Source: Cereibacter ovatus (GTDB lineage: Bacteria > Pseudomonadota > Alphaproteobacteria > Rhodobacterales > Rhodobacteraceae). From it: a DNA stretch of 64,000 nt. Shown here in pieces: positions 51,733 to 61,433 of the stretch (within the stretch, counting starts at the first letter, position 1; each line of letters starts with the position of its first letter). The notes beneath the pieces were generated by a model. That model did no database searches, was not told the DNA's origin, and saw only the letters and a program-made list of their open reading frames with translations. Location: NCBI RefSeq assembly GCF_900207575.1, contig NZ_OAOQ01000005.1, positions 124,001-188,000 on the forward strand. The letters run 5' to 3'. Position numbers and translations under genes: made by a program.

Positions 51733-52911
51733 ATGGAGTTTCCCGTGACCCTTCCCCGCCTTTCCCGCATCCTTGCGGTGCTGATCCTTGCCGCCCTTTC
51801 CAGCGCGGCGGCCCGGGCCGATGGTCCCGGCGGTGGCGCAGGTCCGGGGGCGGGGCGGCCGTCGCCGGTCACGGTGCTGACGCTGAAGGCCGCAGATCAT
51901 CCGATCGTCACCGTGCTGCCGGGCCGTGTCACGGCGTCCGAGGTCGCCGAGGTGCGCCCGCAGGTCAATGGCATCATCCGCGAACGCCTGTTCGAAGAAG
52001 GCCGCGACGTCACCGCGGGCCAGCCGCTCTACAAGATCGAGGACGACAGCTATGTGGCCGCCGTCGCCGCCGCCCGCGCGGCGGTGGCCCAGGCCGAGGC
52101 CACCTTGCGCTCGGCCGAAAAGGACGCCCGCCGCGCCGAGGAACTGTTCGGCAACAAGACCGGAAGCGAACAACGGCTTGATACCGCGATTGCCGCGCGC
52201 GACAGTGCCGCGGCGGCGCTTCAGATGGCGCGGGCGCAACTGCGCGCGGCCGAGATCGACGAAAGCCGCACCACGATCACCGCGCCCATCGCCGGAACCA
52301 TCGGCTTTTCGCAGACGACGACCGGCGCGCTGGTCTCGGCGGGGCAGGCCCAGCCGCTGACGACGATCCGCAGCCTTGATGCGGTCTATGTCGATGTCAC
52401 CCAGTCCGCGACCGATCTGCTGCACTGGCGCAGCCGCAGCGGCAAGGGCGTGCTGGTGCGCCAGACCCCGGACGTGCGGCTGATCCTGGCCGATGGCAGC
52501 GCCTATCCGCTGCGCGGCCGGCTGACTGCGGCCGAACCGCAGGTGACGCCGACCACCGGAATGGTGACGCTGCGGATGAATTTTCCCAATCCGCAGAGGG
52601 TGTTGCTGCCCGGAATGTATGTGCAGGTCGAACTGCCGGTTTCGGTGGCCCGCAATGCGGTGGCCGTGCCGCAGCAGGCGGTGATCCGCGATCGCCACGG
52701 CGCGGCCAGCGTCTGGCTGGTCGATGCCGAGAACCGCGTCGTGACCCGCCCGGTCGAGATCGTGAAATCCGAAGGCGACCGCTGGATCGTTTCGGACGGG
52801 TTGGCAGGCGGCGAGAGGGTGATCGTCTCGGGCTTCCAGAAAACCGCCGTCGGCGCGACCGTCGTCCCCGAGGAACAGGGTGCCCCGCAGACCGCAGGAG
52901 CCGGGAACTGA
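51733..52911 (+). CDS. RND efflux periplasmic adaptor (membrane fusion protein)
   Basis: A 392-residue AcrA/MexA-type adaptor. The N-terminal signal (RLSRILAVLILAALSSAAARAD) lacks a clear lipobox. The rest shows the MFP order: barrel-sandwich (TVLPGRVTASEVAEVRPQVNGIIRERLFEEGRDVTAGQPLYKID), the alpha-hairpin (AAVAQAEATLRSAEKDARRAEELFGNKTGSEQRLDTAIAARDSAAAALQMARAQLRAAEI), the lipoyl second half (ITAPIAGTIGFSQTTTGALV) and a beta-barrel plus C-terminal domain (GMYVQVELPV, AVPQQAVIRD). It joins pump to outer-membrane channel; no TolC-like gene is in the window. The next gene starts one base after its stop. Confidence 0.93.
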   Translation: MEFPVTLPRLSRILAVLILAALSSAAARADGPGGGAGPGAGRPSPVTVLTLKAADHPIVTVLPGRVTASEVAEVRPQVNGIIRERLFEEGRDVTAGQPLYKIEDDSYVAAVAAARAAVAQAEATLRSAEKDARRAEELFGNKTGSEQRLDTAIAARDSAAAALQMARAQLRAAEIDESRTTITAPIAGTIGFSQTTTGALVSAGQAQPLTTIRSLDAVYVDVTQSATDLLHWRSRSGKGVLVRQTPDVRLILADGSAYPLRGRLTAAEPQVTPTTGMVTLRMNFPNPQRVLLPGMYVQVELPVSVARNAVAVPQQAVIRDRHGAASVWLVDAENRVVTRPVEIVKSEGDRWIVSDGLAGGERVIVSGFQKTAVGATVVPEEQGAPQTAGAGN

Positions 52912-52912
52912 G

Positions 52913-55900
52913 ATGGGCCGTTTTTTCATCGACCGCCCGGTTTTCGCCTGGGTCATCGCCATCATCATCATGGCGCTTGGCATCCTGTCGATCCTGACCC
53001 TGCCGGTGTCGCAATATCCAAGGATCGCGCCGCCCGCAGTCGTCATCGGCGCGGTCTATCCCGGCGCCTCGGCCGAGACGGTGGCCGACACCGTCACGCA
53101 GGTGATCGAACGCGAAATGACCGGCCTTGACGGGCTGCGTTACATCAAGTCGTCCTCGACCTCGACCGGGGTGGCGCAGATCACCCTGACGTTTGAACTG
53201 GGCACCAATCCCGACATCGCGCAGGTGCAGGTGCAGAACAAGCTGGGGCAGGCGCAGGCGCTGTTGCCGCAGGCGGTGGTGCGGCAGGGGGTGACGGTCA
53301 AGAAATCCTCGGCCGGGTTCCTGATGGTCATTGCCATGACGTCGACCGATGGCCGCTATGACGCCTCGGCGCTGGCCGATTACATGGCCTCGAACATGGT
53401 CGAAAGCATGAGCCGCCTGCCCGGTGTCGGCTCGGTCGAGGTGTTCGGCTCGCAACATGCGATGCGGATCTGGCTCGATCCGAACAAGCTGAACGCCTAT
53501 GATCTGGCGCCCTCGGATGTGGTAGCGGCGGTTTCGGGGCAGAATGCGCAGATCTCGGCCGGCTCGTTCGGGGCCCGCCCCGCACCCGAAGGCCAGCAGC
53601 TTCACGCCACCGTCACCGCCCAGTCGTTGCTGCGCACCCCCGAGGATTTCGCCCAGATCGTGCTGCGCGCCGAAACCGATGGCGGGCTTGTGCTGCTGCG
53701 CGACGTGGCCCGGGTCGAGATCGGCGCCCAAAACTATGAAATCAACGGCCGCTTCAACCGCGGGCCCGCGTCGGGCATGGCGATCCAGCTGGCCGCCGGC
53801 GCCAATGCGCTGGACACCGCCGAGGTGGTGAAAGAGAAACTGGACGAACTAAGCGCCTTCTTCCCCGAAGGCATGACCTACGAGATCCCTTACGACACCA
53901 CGCCCTTCGTCAAGATCTCGATCGAGGAGGTGGCCAAGACACTGGTCGAGGCCATCATTCTGGTCGTGCTGGTGATGCTGTTGTTCCTTCAGAACATCCG
54001 CGCCACGCTGATCCCGACGCTGGCGGTGCCGGTGGTGCTGCTGGGCACCTTCGGGGTCATGGCGGCACTGGGATTTTCGATCAACACGCTGACCATGCTG
54101 GCCATGGTGCTGGCCATCGGGCTTCTGGTCGATGACGCCATCGTGGTGGTCGAAAACGTCGAGCGGATCATGGACGAAGAGGGGCTGGATCCCGTCGCCG
54201 CGACCCGCAAAAGCATGGGCGAGATTTCGGGCGCGCTGGTGGCGATTGCCATGGTGCTGTCGGCGGTCTTCGTGCCGATGGCGTTCTTTGGCGGCTCGAC
54301 CGGCGAGATCTACAAGCAGTTCTCGATCACCATCGTCTCGGCCATGGCGCTTTCGGTGGTGGTGGCGCTGACGCTGACGCCGGCGCTGTGCGCGACGATC
54401 CTGAAGAACGACCATTCCCATGCCTCGCGCCGGGGTCTGGTGCGGCTGTTCAACCGCGGCTTTGATGCCACCACGCGCGGCTATGGCGGGCTGGTGGCGC
54501 AGGTGATCCGGCGCCCGGTGCTGATGCTGGTGCTGTTCGGGCTGATCGTGGCCGGCATGACGGGGCTGTTCCAGCGCACGCCCACCGCCTTTCTGCCCGA
54601 CGAGGATCAGGGCGTGATGATCACCCTTGTGCAGACCCCGTCCGGCGCCACCGCCGAACGCACGCAAGAGGCGATCAAGAAGGTCGAGGACTACTGGCTG
54701 CAAGCCGAAGCCGAGAATGTCGACTCGGTCTTTTCGGTGGTGGGCTTTTCCTTCGCGGGGCAGGGGCAGAACATGGGCATCGTGTTCGTCAAGCTGAAGC
54801 CTTGGGACGAGCGGACCGAGCCGTCGCGCCATGTCTCGGCCATCGCTGGGCGGGCCTTTCCGGCGCTGATGGGGGGCATCCGCGACGCGATGGTGTTCCC
54901 GATCGTGCCGCCGCCGGTGATCGAACTGGGCAACTCGAACGGGTTCACCATGTTCCTTCAGGCGCGGCAGGGCCAGACCCACGAGGAACTGCTTCAGGCC
55001 CGCAACATGCTGCTGGGGATGGCCGCGCAAAGCCCGCTGATCGCCTCGGTCCGGCCGAACGGGGTCGAGGATGCGGCACAGTTCCGGCTGGACATCGACT
55101 GGCGCAAGGCGGGCGCGGTGGGGGTGACCGCCGCACAGGTGGGCGATTTCCTGAACACCGCCTGGGCGGGGGCCTATGTGAACGATTTCCTCGACATGGG
55201 CCGGGTCAAGCGGGTCTATGTCCAGGGCGAGCCCTGGGCGCGGACCGCGCCTGACGATCTGGCGCTGTGGCGTATCCCCAATGCGAACGGCGAGTTCGTG
55301 GCGCTGTCGACCTTTTCGGATCAGACATGGTTCTACGGGCCGCAGCAGGTGGCACGTTATAACGCGATCCGCGCGATGGAGTTGCAGGGACAGCCCGCGC
55401 CCGGCGTGTCGTCCGGCGAGGCGATGGCCGAGATGGAGCGGCTGGTGGCCCAGCTTCCGCCCGGTTTCGCGCTGGAATGGACCGGCCTGTCGCTGGAGGA
55501 ACGCGAAGCCGGCGATCAGGCGAGCCTTCTGTTCCTGTTGTCGGTCGGGGCGGTGTTCCTGTGCCTTGCGGCGCTTTACGAAAGCTGGACGGTGCCCATT
55601 GCGGTGCTGCTGGCGATGCCGGTGGGCATCCTTGGCGCGCTTCTGGGCGCGTGGCTGGGCGGGCAGGCGAACGGGGTCTATTTCCAGGTCGGCCTGCTGA
55701 CCGTGGTGGGGCTGACCGGCAAGAACGGCATCATGATCGTCGAATTCGCCCGATCCCGGCTTGCCCGGGGCGAGCCCCTGCACGAAGCGATCCGGCAGGC
55801 CGCGATCCTGCGGTTCCGGCCGATCCTGATGACCTCGCTGGCGTTCTCGCTGGGGGTGGTGCCGCTGGTGCTGTCCAGCGGGGCGGGCGCGGGGGCGCGG

Positions 55901-56038
55901 CGGGCCATCGGCGACGGCATCCTGGGCGGCACGATCACCGGAACCCTTCTGGGGATCATTTTCGTGCCGGTGTTCTTTGTGCTGGTGAACGGCCTTGTTG
56001 GCCGCCGCAAGCGCGCGGACAAGGCCGCGGCGGCGTGA
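52913..56038 (+). CDS. RND multidrug efflux pump, HAE1/AcrB type
   Basis: A 1041-residue inner-membrane proton-driven exporter. MGRFFIDRPVFAWVIAIIIMALGILSI is the HAE1 start. The charged helix-4 residues are seen in AMVLAIGLLVDDAIVVVENVERIM (two adjacent Asp), and FLPDEDQGVMITLVQTPSGAT, FGGSTGEIYKQFSITIVSAM and the late GLTGKNGIMIVEFARSRLARGEP are also characteristic. Length and the two periplasmic loops match AcrB. Substrates are unknown. It is preceded by the adaptor gene and followed by tetR, so regulation by drug-type ligands is likely. Confidence 0.96.
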   Translation: MGRFFIDRPVFAWVIAIIIMALGILSILTLPVSQYPRIAPPAVVIGAVYPGASAETVADTVTQVIEREMTGLDGLRYIKSSSTSTGVAQITLTFELGTNPDIAQVQVQNKLGQAQALLPQAVVRQGVTVKKSSAGFLMVIAMTSTDGRYDASALADYMASNMVESMSRLPGVGSVEVFGSQHAMRIWLDPNKLNAYDLAPSDVVAAVSGQNAQISAGSFGARPAPEGQQLHATVTAQSLLRTPEDFAQIVLRAETDGGLVLLRDVARVEIGAQNYEINGRFNRGPASGMAIQLAAGANALDTAEVVKEKLDELSAFFPEGMTYEIPYDTTPFVKISIEEVAKTLVEAIILVVLVMLLFLQNIRATLIPTLAVPVVLLGTFGVMAALGFSINTLTMLAMVLAIGLLVDDAIVVVENVERIMDEEGLDPVAATRKSMGEISGALVAIAMVLSAVFVPMAFFGGSTGEIYKQFSITIVSAMALSVVVALTLTPALCATILKNDHSHASRRGLVRLFNRGFDATTRGYGGLVAQVIRRPVLMLVLFGLIVAGMTGLFQRTPTAFLPDEDQGVMITLVQTPSGATAERTQEAIKKVEDYWLQAEAENVDSVFSVVGFSFAGQGQNMGIVFVKLKPWDERTEPSRHVSAIAGRAFPALMGGIRDAMVFPIVPPPVIELGNSNGFTMFLQARQGQTHEELLQARNMLLGMAAQSPLIASVRPNGVEDAAQFRLDIDWRKAGAVGVTAAQVGDFLNTAWAGAYVNDFLDMGRVKRVYVQGEPWARTAPDDLALWRIPNANGEFVALSTFSDQTWFYGPQQVARYNAIRAMELQGQPAPGVSSGEAMAEMERLVAQLPPGFALEWTGLSLEEREAGDQASLLFLLSVGAVFLCLAALYESWTVPIAVLLAMPVGILGALLGAWLGGQANGVYFQVGLLTVVGLTGKNGIMIVEFARSRLARGEPLHEAIRQAAILRFRPILMTSLAFSLGVVPLVLSSGAGAGARRAIGDGILGGTITGTLLGIIFVPVFFVLVNGLVGRRKRADKAAAA

Positions 56039-56072
56039 TCCCACGCCGCCCGCCCGCCGCAGGACACATGCC

Positions 56073-56723
56073 ATGACCGAGGCCAAAGTCAGAACCGGAC
56101 GTCCGCCCGTTCTGAGCTGCGAGGAACGGACCTGCCTGATCCTGCGCGCGGCCGAGGCGGTCTTTGCCCGCCACGGCTATTCCGGCGCCACGATGGAGCG
56201 GATCGCGTCCGAGGCCGGCATGTCCAAGCGCACCCTTTACCAGCATTTCGGCGACAAGCTGACGGTGCTGGCGGCGCTTCTGCGGGCCTATGACGCCGAC
56301 CCGGTGATGACTTGCCTGACCGATCCCGACCCCGAGGGCACGCCGCATCAGATCTTGCACCGCTCGTTGACCGAGATCGCGCGCCATGTCCTTGGCCCCG
56401 GTCAGATCGCGCTGACCCGGCTGGCGATCGCCGAGGCGACCTCGACCCCCGAAGTGGCGCGACTGTTTTACGAAAACGCCATGGACGGGATCAGCGCCGC
56501 CTTTGCGCGCCGGCTGGCACGGATGGCCGACCGCGGCCAGATCCGCACCGCCGACCCCGAGCGTCTGGGCGAGATCCTGATCGGCGCCACGCTGAACCGA
56601 CAGGTGCTGCACCGGCTGACCCATGCCGATACCCCCCCGCCAGAAGCCGCCGGTCTGGCGGCGCGCGTCGATGCGGTGCTGGCGCTGACCGGCCCGGCGC
56701 TGGGTCTTGGGGGGCCGGGCTGA
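56073..56723 (+). CDS. TetR-family repressor of the efflux operon
   Basis: A 216-residue regulator. The N-terminal helix-turn-helix is seen in AEAVFARHGYSGATMERIASEAGMSKRTLYQHFGDKLTVLAALL, a textbook TetR_N. The C-terminal ligand domain (AcrR-type TetR_C, with ARHVLGPGQIALTRLAIAEATSTPEVARLFYE) fits the drug-pump regulators. The ATG at 56073 lies 34 bases after the pump stop. It probably binds the palindrome at 51694-51711. Confidence 0.9.
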   Translation: MTEAKVRTGRPPVLSCEERTCLILRAAEAVFARHGYSGATMERIASEAGMSKRTLYQHFGDKLTVLAALLRAYDADPVMTCLTDPDPEGTPHQILHRSLTEIARHVLGPGQIALTRLAIAEATSTPEVARLFYENAMDGISAAFARRLARMADRGQIRTADPERLGEILIGATLNRQVLHRLTHADTPPPEAAGLAARVDAVLALTGPALGLGGPG

Positions 56724-56728
56724 CCCTC

Positions 56729-57007
56729 TCAGCAGCAGTTGTGTTCGATGTTCCACAGCAGATCGAGCGCATCCTGGTCGTCGATCTCTTCCATGAAGCT
56801 GCGCAGGCTGTTGATCTGGCTGCCGATGAAATGCAGGTTGTCGGTGGCCATCCGCTGCTTCTCGGCCAGCTTCAGTTCGAAATAGCCCACCCAGCGCGAG
56901 TCGCTGGTGGCCATCAGCCGGGCAAGCCCCTCCATCATCCGGTCGGCCTTGGCGTCGCAATCAAGGCCAAGGAAGGTCACATAGCGGTCGGGGGTCTGAT
57001 CGTTCAT
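56729..57007 (-). CDS. cowN: N2-fixation sustaining protein CowN
   Basis: A 92-residue protein that in Rhodobacter capsulatus supports nitrogenase activity when CO is present. The match is in RYVTFLGLDCDAKADRMMEGL, SRWVGYFELKLAEKQRMATDNLHFIGSQINSLRSFMEE, DALDLLWNIEHNCC; the DCDAKA core and the paired terminal cysteines are CowN marks. The ATG at 57007 gives the family start; a longer frame to 57220 overlaps only the rplY downstream region. No nif or coo genes are in the window. It is convergent with tetR (5-base gap). I could not find a convincing sigma54, RcoM or CooA site upstream. Confidence 0.9.
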   Translation of the reverse strand: MNDQTPDRYVTFLGLDCDAKADRMMEGLARLMATSDSRWVGYFELKLAEKQRMATDNLHFIGSQINSLRSFMEEIDDQDALDLLWNIEHNCC

Positions 57008-57181
57008 GGCAGTGTCATCCCATAGTTCAACGCGGCGCCGTCGGTCCGTCAAGCCGGACGACACCGGAACACGCCCCCGTTCAAGTCCGGATGACCCGCC
57101 AACCCGATGCATTGCCCGGGATTTTTTACCCAAGGGGGATTTTTGGGCGCAGCCACATCGACTGCGGATGAAATGGCCAAA

Positions 57182-57212
57182 ATGAAAAGCGCGCCGCCGG
57201 GGCGACGCGCTT
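57182..57212 (-). terminator. Terminator of rplY
   Basis: On the minus strand AAGCGCGTCGCC / GGCGGCGCGCTT pair over 11-12 positions with one wobble, followed by TTTTCATTTT, a good intrinsic terminator. It lies 52 bases past the rplY stop. The bases 57174-57190 also match the repeated GGCCAGAATGAAAG element loosely. Confidence 0.75.
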
Positions 57213-57264
57213 GACATCATAGGATCGGACCCGGCGCCTGCCGGTATCCGGAAAACGTCCGGAC

Positions 57265-57873
57265 TCAGCCCTCGGCTTCGTCTTCGTTGTCGGTCGAGCG
57301 CAGACCCGACGGAGCCGAGATGTTGGCCACGACAAAGTTCCGCGCGATGGTCGGCACGACGCCTTCCGGCAGCGGAATGTCCTGAATGTGGATCACGTCG
57401 CCGATCTGGCGGTCGGTCAGGTCCACGGTGATGTGATCGGGGATGTCGCCCGCGGTCACTTCCAGTTCGACTTCCGGACGCACCACGGTCAGCGTGCCGC
57501 CACGCTTCAGGCCCGGGGCCTTGTCGTGGTTTTCGAAAGTCACATGGATAAACAGGTTCACCCGGCTCGTGCGGCGCAGGCGCATGAAATCGACATGCGT
57601 CGGCAGATCCTTCACCACGTTGCGCTGGACGCCGCGGCAGATCACGCGCACATCCTCGTGGCCTTCAACCTTCAGGTTGAACAGCGTCTGAAGGAAGCGG
57701 CCTTTTTTCAGCCGGTTCAGCAGATCGTTGTATTTGACGTTGATCGACAGCGGCTCATGCCCACCGCCGTAAACGATACCGGGTACGTAGCCCTCACGAC
57801 GAGCTTGACGAGCGGCCCCCTTGCCTGTCCCCGTCCGTACCTCGGCGTGAAAATCCGGGATTTCACCAGCCAT
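57265..57873 (-). CDS. rplY: Ribosomal protein L25/CTC
   Basis: A 202-residue 5S-rRNA-binding protein of the long CTC type. The N-terminal L25 domain shows [29 protein letters not shown] and the C-terminal domain [31 protein letters not shown] plus [29 protein letters not shown]. The ATG at 57873 is preceded by GGAGAACC. Its terminator lies before cowN. Confidence 0.96.
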   Translation of the reverse strand: MAGEIPDFHAEVRTGTGKGAARQARREGYVPGIVYGGGHEPLSINVKYNDLLNRLKKGRFLQTLFNLKVEGHEDVRVICRGVQRNVVKDLPTHVDFMRLRRTSRVNLFIHVTFENHDKAPGLKRGGTLTVVRPEVELEVTAGDIPDHITVDLTDRQIGDVIHIQDIPLPEGVVPTIARNFVVANISAPSGLRSTDNEDEAEG

Positions 57874-57998
57874 TGAGGTTCTCCATATGTAAAGCGCCCC
57901 ATCCTCCAAGGGTGCATGGGGTCGCGGGCTGTGGCCTTAGCCGATCTTGGGCCGGATGGAAAGGGATTCTGGCCCTGCCAGGCCGCGAAAGTTCCCGG

Positions 57999-59162
57999 TC
58001 AGGCCCAGTTGCCTTCGAAATCCCTGGGCACCAGCAGGTTGTGGGGCCCCAGCGCCTTCACATCCTTCTCGCCGCACAGTGCCATCGAGATATCCAGCTC
58101 TTTCCAGATCACCTCCAGCGCGCGGCGCACGCCGGCCTCGCCCATCGCGCCAAGGCCATAGATGTAGGATCGGCCGATGTAGGTGCCTTTCGCCCCCATC
58201 GCCAGCGCCTTCAGCACGTCCTGTCCGGACCGGATGCCGCCATCCATATGAACCTCGACCCGGTCGCCCACCGCCCGCACGATCCCCGGCAGCATCCGGA
58301 TCGAGGACAGGGCACCGTCCAGTTGCCGCCCGCCGTGGTTCGACACCACAATGGCATCGGCACCGAAATCGGCGGCGCGGCGGGCGTCGTCTTCGTCCAG
58401 AATCCCCTTCAGGATGATCTTGCCGCCCCATTTGTCGCGGATGCGGGCGATCTTCTTCCAGTCAAGCTGAGGGTCGAACTGCTCGGCGGTCCAGCTCATC
58501 AGGCTTGAGGTGTCGCCCACGCCCTTCGCATGGCCGACGATATTGCCGAAACTGCGCCGCCTGGTGCGCAGCATTTCCAGCCCCCAACCCCATTTGGTGG
58601 CCAGATCCAGCATCACCGGCAGCGTCAGCTTCGGCGGGGCGGAAAGCCCGTTCTTCAGATCCTTGTGACGCTGGCCAAGGATCTGAAGATCCAGCGTCAG
58701 AACCAGCGCCGAACAGCTGGCACGCTGCGCCCGTTCCAGCATCTGATCGACGAAATCCTCGTCGCGCATGACGTAAAGCTGGAACCAGAACGGCTTGGTG
58801 GTGGCGGCGGCCACATCCTCGACCGAGCAGATCGACATGGTGGAAAGCGTGAAGGGCACGCCAAAGGCTTCCGCCGCGCGGGCGGCCTTGATCTCGCCAT
58901 CGGCCGCCTGCATCCCGGTCAGCCCCACGGGGGCCAGCGCCACCGGCATCGCGACCGGCTGGCCGATCATCTTGGACGCGGTCGAGCGGCCGGCCATGTC
59001 CACCGCCACCTTCTGCCGAAGCCGGATCGCCCCGAAGTCCGAGACATTGTCGCGGAAGGTCTGTTCGGAATAGCTGCCGCTTTCGCAATAGTCGAAGAAC
59101 ATCTTCGGCGTCCGCCGACGGTGCATCCGCTTCAGGTCGTCGATGCAGGTGATGACGGGCAT
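57999..59162 (-). CDS. lldD: FMN-dependent L-lactate dehydrogenase
   Basis: A 387-residue alpha-hydroxy-acid dehydrogenase, FMN-linked, feeding electrons from L-lactate to the respiratory chain. The catalytic segment is SNHGGRQLDGALSS, with the active-site histidine at about residue 276 and arginine at about 279. Other marks are the N-terminal PKMFFDYCESGSYSEQTFRDN, WFQLYVMRDEDFV and the late DGGIRSGQDVLKALAMGAKGTYIGR. GGAGAG precedes the ATG at 59162; an upstream ATG at 59189 would add 9 residues. Related enzymes oxidise glycolate or mandelate, but the sequence is closest to LldD. Confidence 0.9.
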   Translation of the reverse strand: MPVITCIDDLKRMHRRRTPKMFFDYCESGSYSEQTFRDNVSDFGAIRLRQKVAVDMAGRSTASKMIGQPVAMPVALAPVGLTGMQAADGEIKAARAAEAFGVPFTLSTMSICSVEDVAAATTKPFWFQLYVMRDEDFVDQMLERAQRASCSALVLTLDLQILGQRHKDLKNGLSAPPKLTLPVMLDLATKWGWGLEMLRTRRRSFGNIVGHAKGVGDTSSLMSWTAEQFDPQLDWKKIARIRDKWGGKIILKGILDEDDARRAADFGADAIVVSNHGGRQLDGALSSIRMLPGIVRAVGDRVEVHMDGGIRSGQDVLKALAMGAKGTYIGRSYIYGLGAMGEAGVRRALEVIWKELDISMALCGEKDVKALGPHNLLVPRDFEGNWA

Positions 59163-59266
59163 GGGCGCTCTCCGGCTGGAACTGGTCATGTTTCCTTACC
59201 GATATTGCGGCGCCAGATCAACGCATCCTGCAAGGGCGGCAGGCCGCCATCTTCCGTGGCAACGCT

Positions 59267-59295
59267 GCCCGCGGGGGTTCGATGCCCCCGCGGGC
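59267..59295 (-). terminator. Hairpin after trpA
   Basis: A perfect 11-bp stem GCCCGCGGGGG/CCCCCGCGGGC with a 7-base loop (59267-59295). It lies 25 bases past the trpA stop, in the gap before lldD. No U-tract follows, so termination may rely on stability or on Rho. Confidence 0.5.
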
Positions 59296-59319
59296 GGCCC
59301 GTCCGGTCCGGCTTGCCGG

Positions 59320-60111
59320 TCAGGCGGCGTGCGCCCCGCCCGCCAGCGCCGCCACGCGGTCCAGCACTTCGGGCACCGGGCGGCCTTCGCCCACCAGCTT
59401 CACGATGGCCGAGCCGACCACACAGCCGTCGGCAATCGCCGCGATATCCTGCGCCGCTTCCGGCGTGCTGATGCCAAAGCCCACGATCACCGGCAGGTCG
59501 GTCTGCGCCTTGATCCGGGCCACCTCAGGCGCGACATCGGCGGGTTTTGCCGCCGCCGCCCCGGTGATCCCGGTGATCGAAACATAATAAACGAACCCCG
59601 AGGTATTCTGAAGCACCTTGGGCAACCGCTTGTCGTCGGTCGTGGGGGTGGCCAGACGGATGAAATTGATCCCCGCCGCCTGCGCGGGCAGGCAAAGCTC
59701 GGAATCCTCTTCGGGGGGCAGGTCCACCACGATCAGCCCGTCGATCCCGGCCTCTTTCGCCTCGGCCAGAAAACGGTCCACGCCGCGCGAATAGATCGGG
59801 TTGTAATAGCCCATCAGCACGATCGGCGTCACCGCATCGCTGCGGCGGAACTCTCGCACCATGTCCAGCGTGCGGACCAGCGTCTGCCCGCCTTCCAGCG
59901 ACCGCTGACCCGCAAGCTGGATCGTCTCGCCGTCCGCCATCGGATCGGTGAAGGGCAGGCCCAGTTCGATGATGTCCACCCCCGCGGCAGGCATCCCTTT
60001 CATCACCTGAAGCGAGGTCGCAAGGTCGGGGTCGCCCGCCATGATATAGGCCACGAAAGCCTTCTTCCCCTCGGCTTTCAGCCGCCCGAAGGTATCGTCG
60101 ATCCGTGTCAT
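59320..60111 (-). CDS. trpA: Tryptophan synthase alpha subunit
   Basis: A 263-residue TIM-barrel protein that splits indole-3-glycerol phosphate. The catalytic residues Glu49 ([11 protein letters not shown]) and Asp60 (DPMADG) fall at the same numbers as in the Escherichia coli enzyme, and ITGITGAA and [10 protein letters not shown], the phosphate-binding loops, follow. The usual partner trpB is not in this window, so trpA stands alone here. It is divergent from ychF. Confidence 0.96.
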   Translation of the reverse strand: MTRIDDTFGRLKAEGKKAFVAYIMAGDPDLATSLQVMKGMPAAGVDIIELGLPFTDPMADGETIQLAGQRSLEGGQTLVRTLDMVREFRRSDAVTPIVLMGYYNPIYSRGVDRFLAEAKEAGIDGLIVVDLPPEEDSELCLPAQAAGINFIRLATPTTDDKRLPKVLQNTSGFVYYVSITGITGAAAAKPADVAPEVARIKAQTDLPVIVGFGISTPEAAQDIAAIADGCVVGSAIVKLVGEGRPVPEVLDRVAALAGGAHAA

Positions 60112-60259
60112 GTCCGCCCCCTGCCGTGTCGCCTGCCGGTTTGCGTCAGCGGCGCGGGAAAATCAATGGGGCGGGCGGGCCGCGCGAACCGGGGCAGGGC
60201 CTGCTTGCCTTGACGAAGGCGCTTGCCTATGAAGCGGCAAACGCATCAAGAGGTGGATC

Positions 60260-61357
60260 ATGGGCTTCCGCATGGGGATCGTCGGCTTGCCGAACGTGGG
60301 CAAATCCACGCTCTTCAACGCCCTTACCCGCACCGCCGCGGCGCAGGCCGCGAACTTTCCGTTCTGCACCATCGAACCCAACGTCGGCGAGGTGGCGGTT
60401 CCCGACTCGCGCCTTGACGTTCTGGCCGAGATTGCCGGTTCAAAACAGATCATTCCGACGCGGATGACCTTTGTCGACATCGCGGGCCTTGTGCGCGGTG
60501 CGTCCAAGGGCGAGGGGCTTGGCAACCAGTTTCTGGCCAACATCCGCGAATGTGACGCCATCGCCCATGTGCTGCGCTGCTTCGAGGATGGCGACATCAC
60601 CCATGTCGAGGGCCGGATCGACCCCGTGGCCGATGCCGAAACCATCGAGACCGAGCTGATGCTGGCCGACATGGACTCGATCGAGCGCAGGCTGGCGAAC
60701 CTTGCCCGCAAGCTGAAGGGGGGCGACAAGGAAGCCGCCGATCAGGACCGGCTGTTGCGCGCGGCGCTGGCGGCGCTGGAGGCGGGCAAGCCCGCCCGCA
60801 CCGTGCAGGTCGCGGATGACGATCAGCGGACGTGGCGTCTGTTGCAGCTTCTGACCGCCAAGCCCGTGCTGTATGTCTGCAACGTCGAGGAAGCCTCGGC
60901 CGCGTCGGGCAATTCGCAATCCGCCCGCGTTGCGGACATGGCCAAGGCGCAGGGCGCGGCGACGGTGGTGATCTCGGCCCGGATCGAGGAAGAGATTGCG
61001 CAACTGCCGCAGGACGAGGCGCAGATGTTCCTGTCCGAAATGGGTCTGGAAGAGGCCGGCCTTGACCGTCTGATCCGTGCCGGCCACCAGCTTCTGGGCC
61101 TTCAGACCTATTTCACCGTCGGCCCGAAAGAGGCCCGCGCCTGGACGATCTCCAAGGGGATGCTGGCGCCGCAGGCCGCGGGCGTCATCCACGGCGATTT
61201 CGAAAAGGGCTTCATCCGCGCCGAAACCATTGCCTATGAAGACTATGTCGCCGGCCGGGGCGAGGCGGGGGCGAAGGAAGCCGGCAAGTTCCGCATCGAA
61301 GGCAAGACCTACGAGGTCAAGGATGGCGACGTGCTGCATTTCCTGTTCAGCGGCTGA
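60260..61357 (+). CDS. ychF: Redox-regulated ATPase/GTPase YchF
   Basis: A 365-residue universally conserved Obg-related P-loop protein. The G1 loop is GLPNVGKST (residues 9-17), G3 is [20 protein letters not shown], the NVEE in place of NKxD shows the ATP preference of this family, and the C-terminal TGS-like domain holds [28 protein letters not shown] and the terminal [13 protein letters not shown] precedes the ATG at 60260. Confidence 0.97.
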   Translation: MGFRMGIVGLPNVGKSTLFNALTRTAAAQAANFPFCTIEPNVGEVAVPDSRLDVLAEIAGSKQIIPTRMTFVDIAGLVRGASKGEGLGNQFLANIRECDAIAHVLRCFEDGDITHVEGRIDPVADAETIETELMLADMDSIERRLANLARKLKGGDKEAADQDRLLRAALAALEAGKPARTVQVADDDQRTWRLLQLLTAKPVLYVCNVEEASAASGNSQSARVADMAKAQGAATVVISARIEEEIAQLPQDEAQMFLSEMGLEEAGLDRLIRAGHQLLGLQTYFTVGPKEARAWTISKGMLAPQAAGVIHGDFEKGFIRAETIAYEDYVAGRGEAGAKEAGKFRIEGKTYEVKDGDVLHFLFSG

Positions 61358-61378
61358 TCGCATCGGCATGGCGCGCAT

Positions 61379-61420
61379 ATGACAACGCCGCCTGCCGGGT
61401 TCGGCAGGCGGCGTTGTCAT
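61379..61420. terminator. Bidirectional hairpin between ychF and the chemotaxis receptor gene
   Basis: A perfect 19-bp stem ATGACAACGCCGCCTGCCG with loop GGTT, then its exact complement, fills 61379-61420 between two convergent genes. Such a long symmetric hairpin can stop transcription from both sides, although no U-tract is present. Confidence 0.75.
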
Positions 61421-61433
61421 GCGGGGGGCCGTG

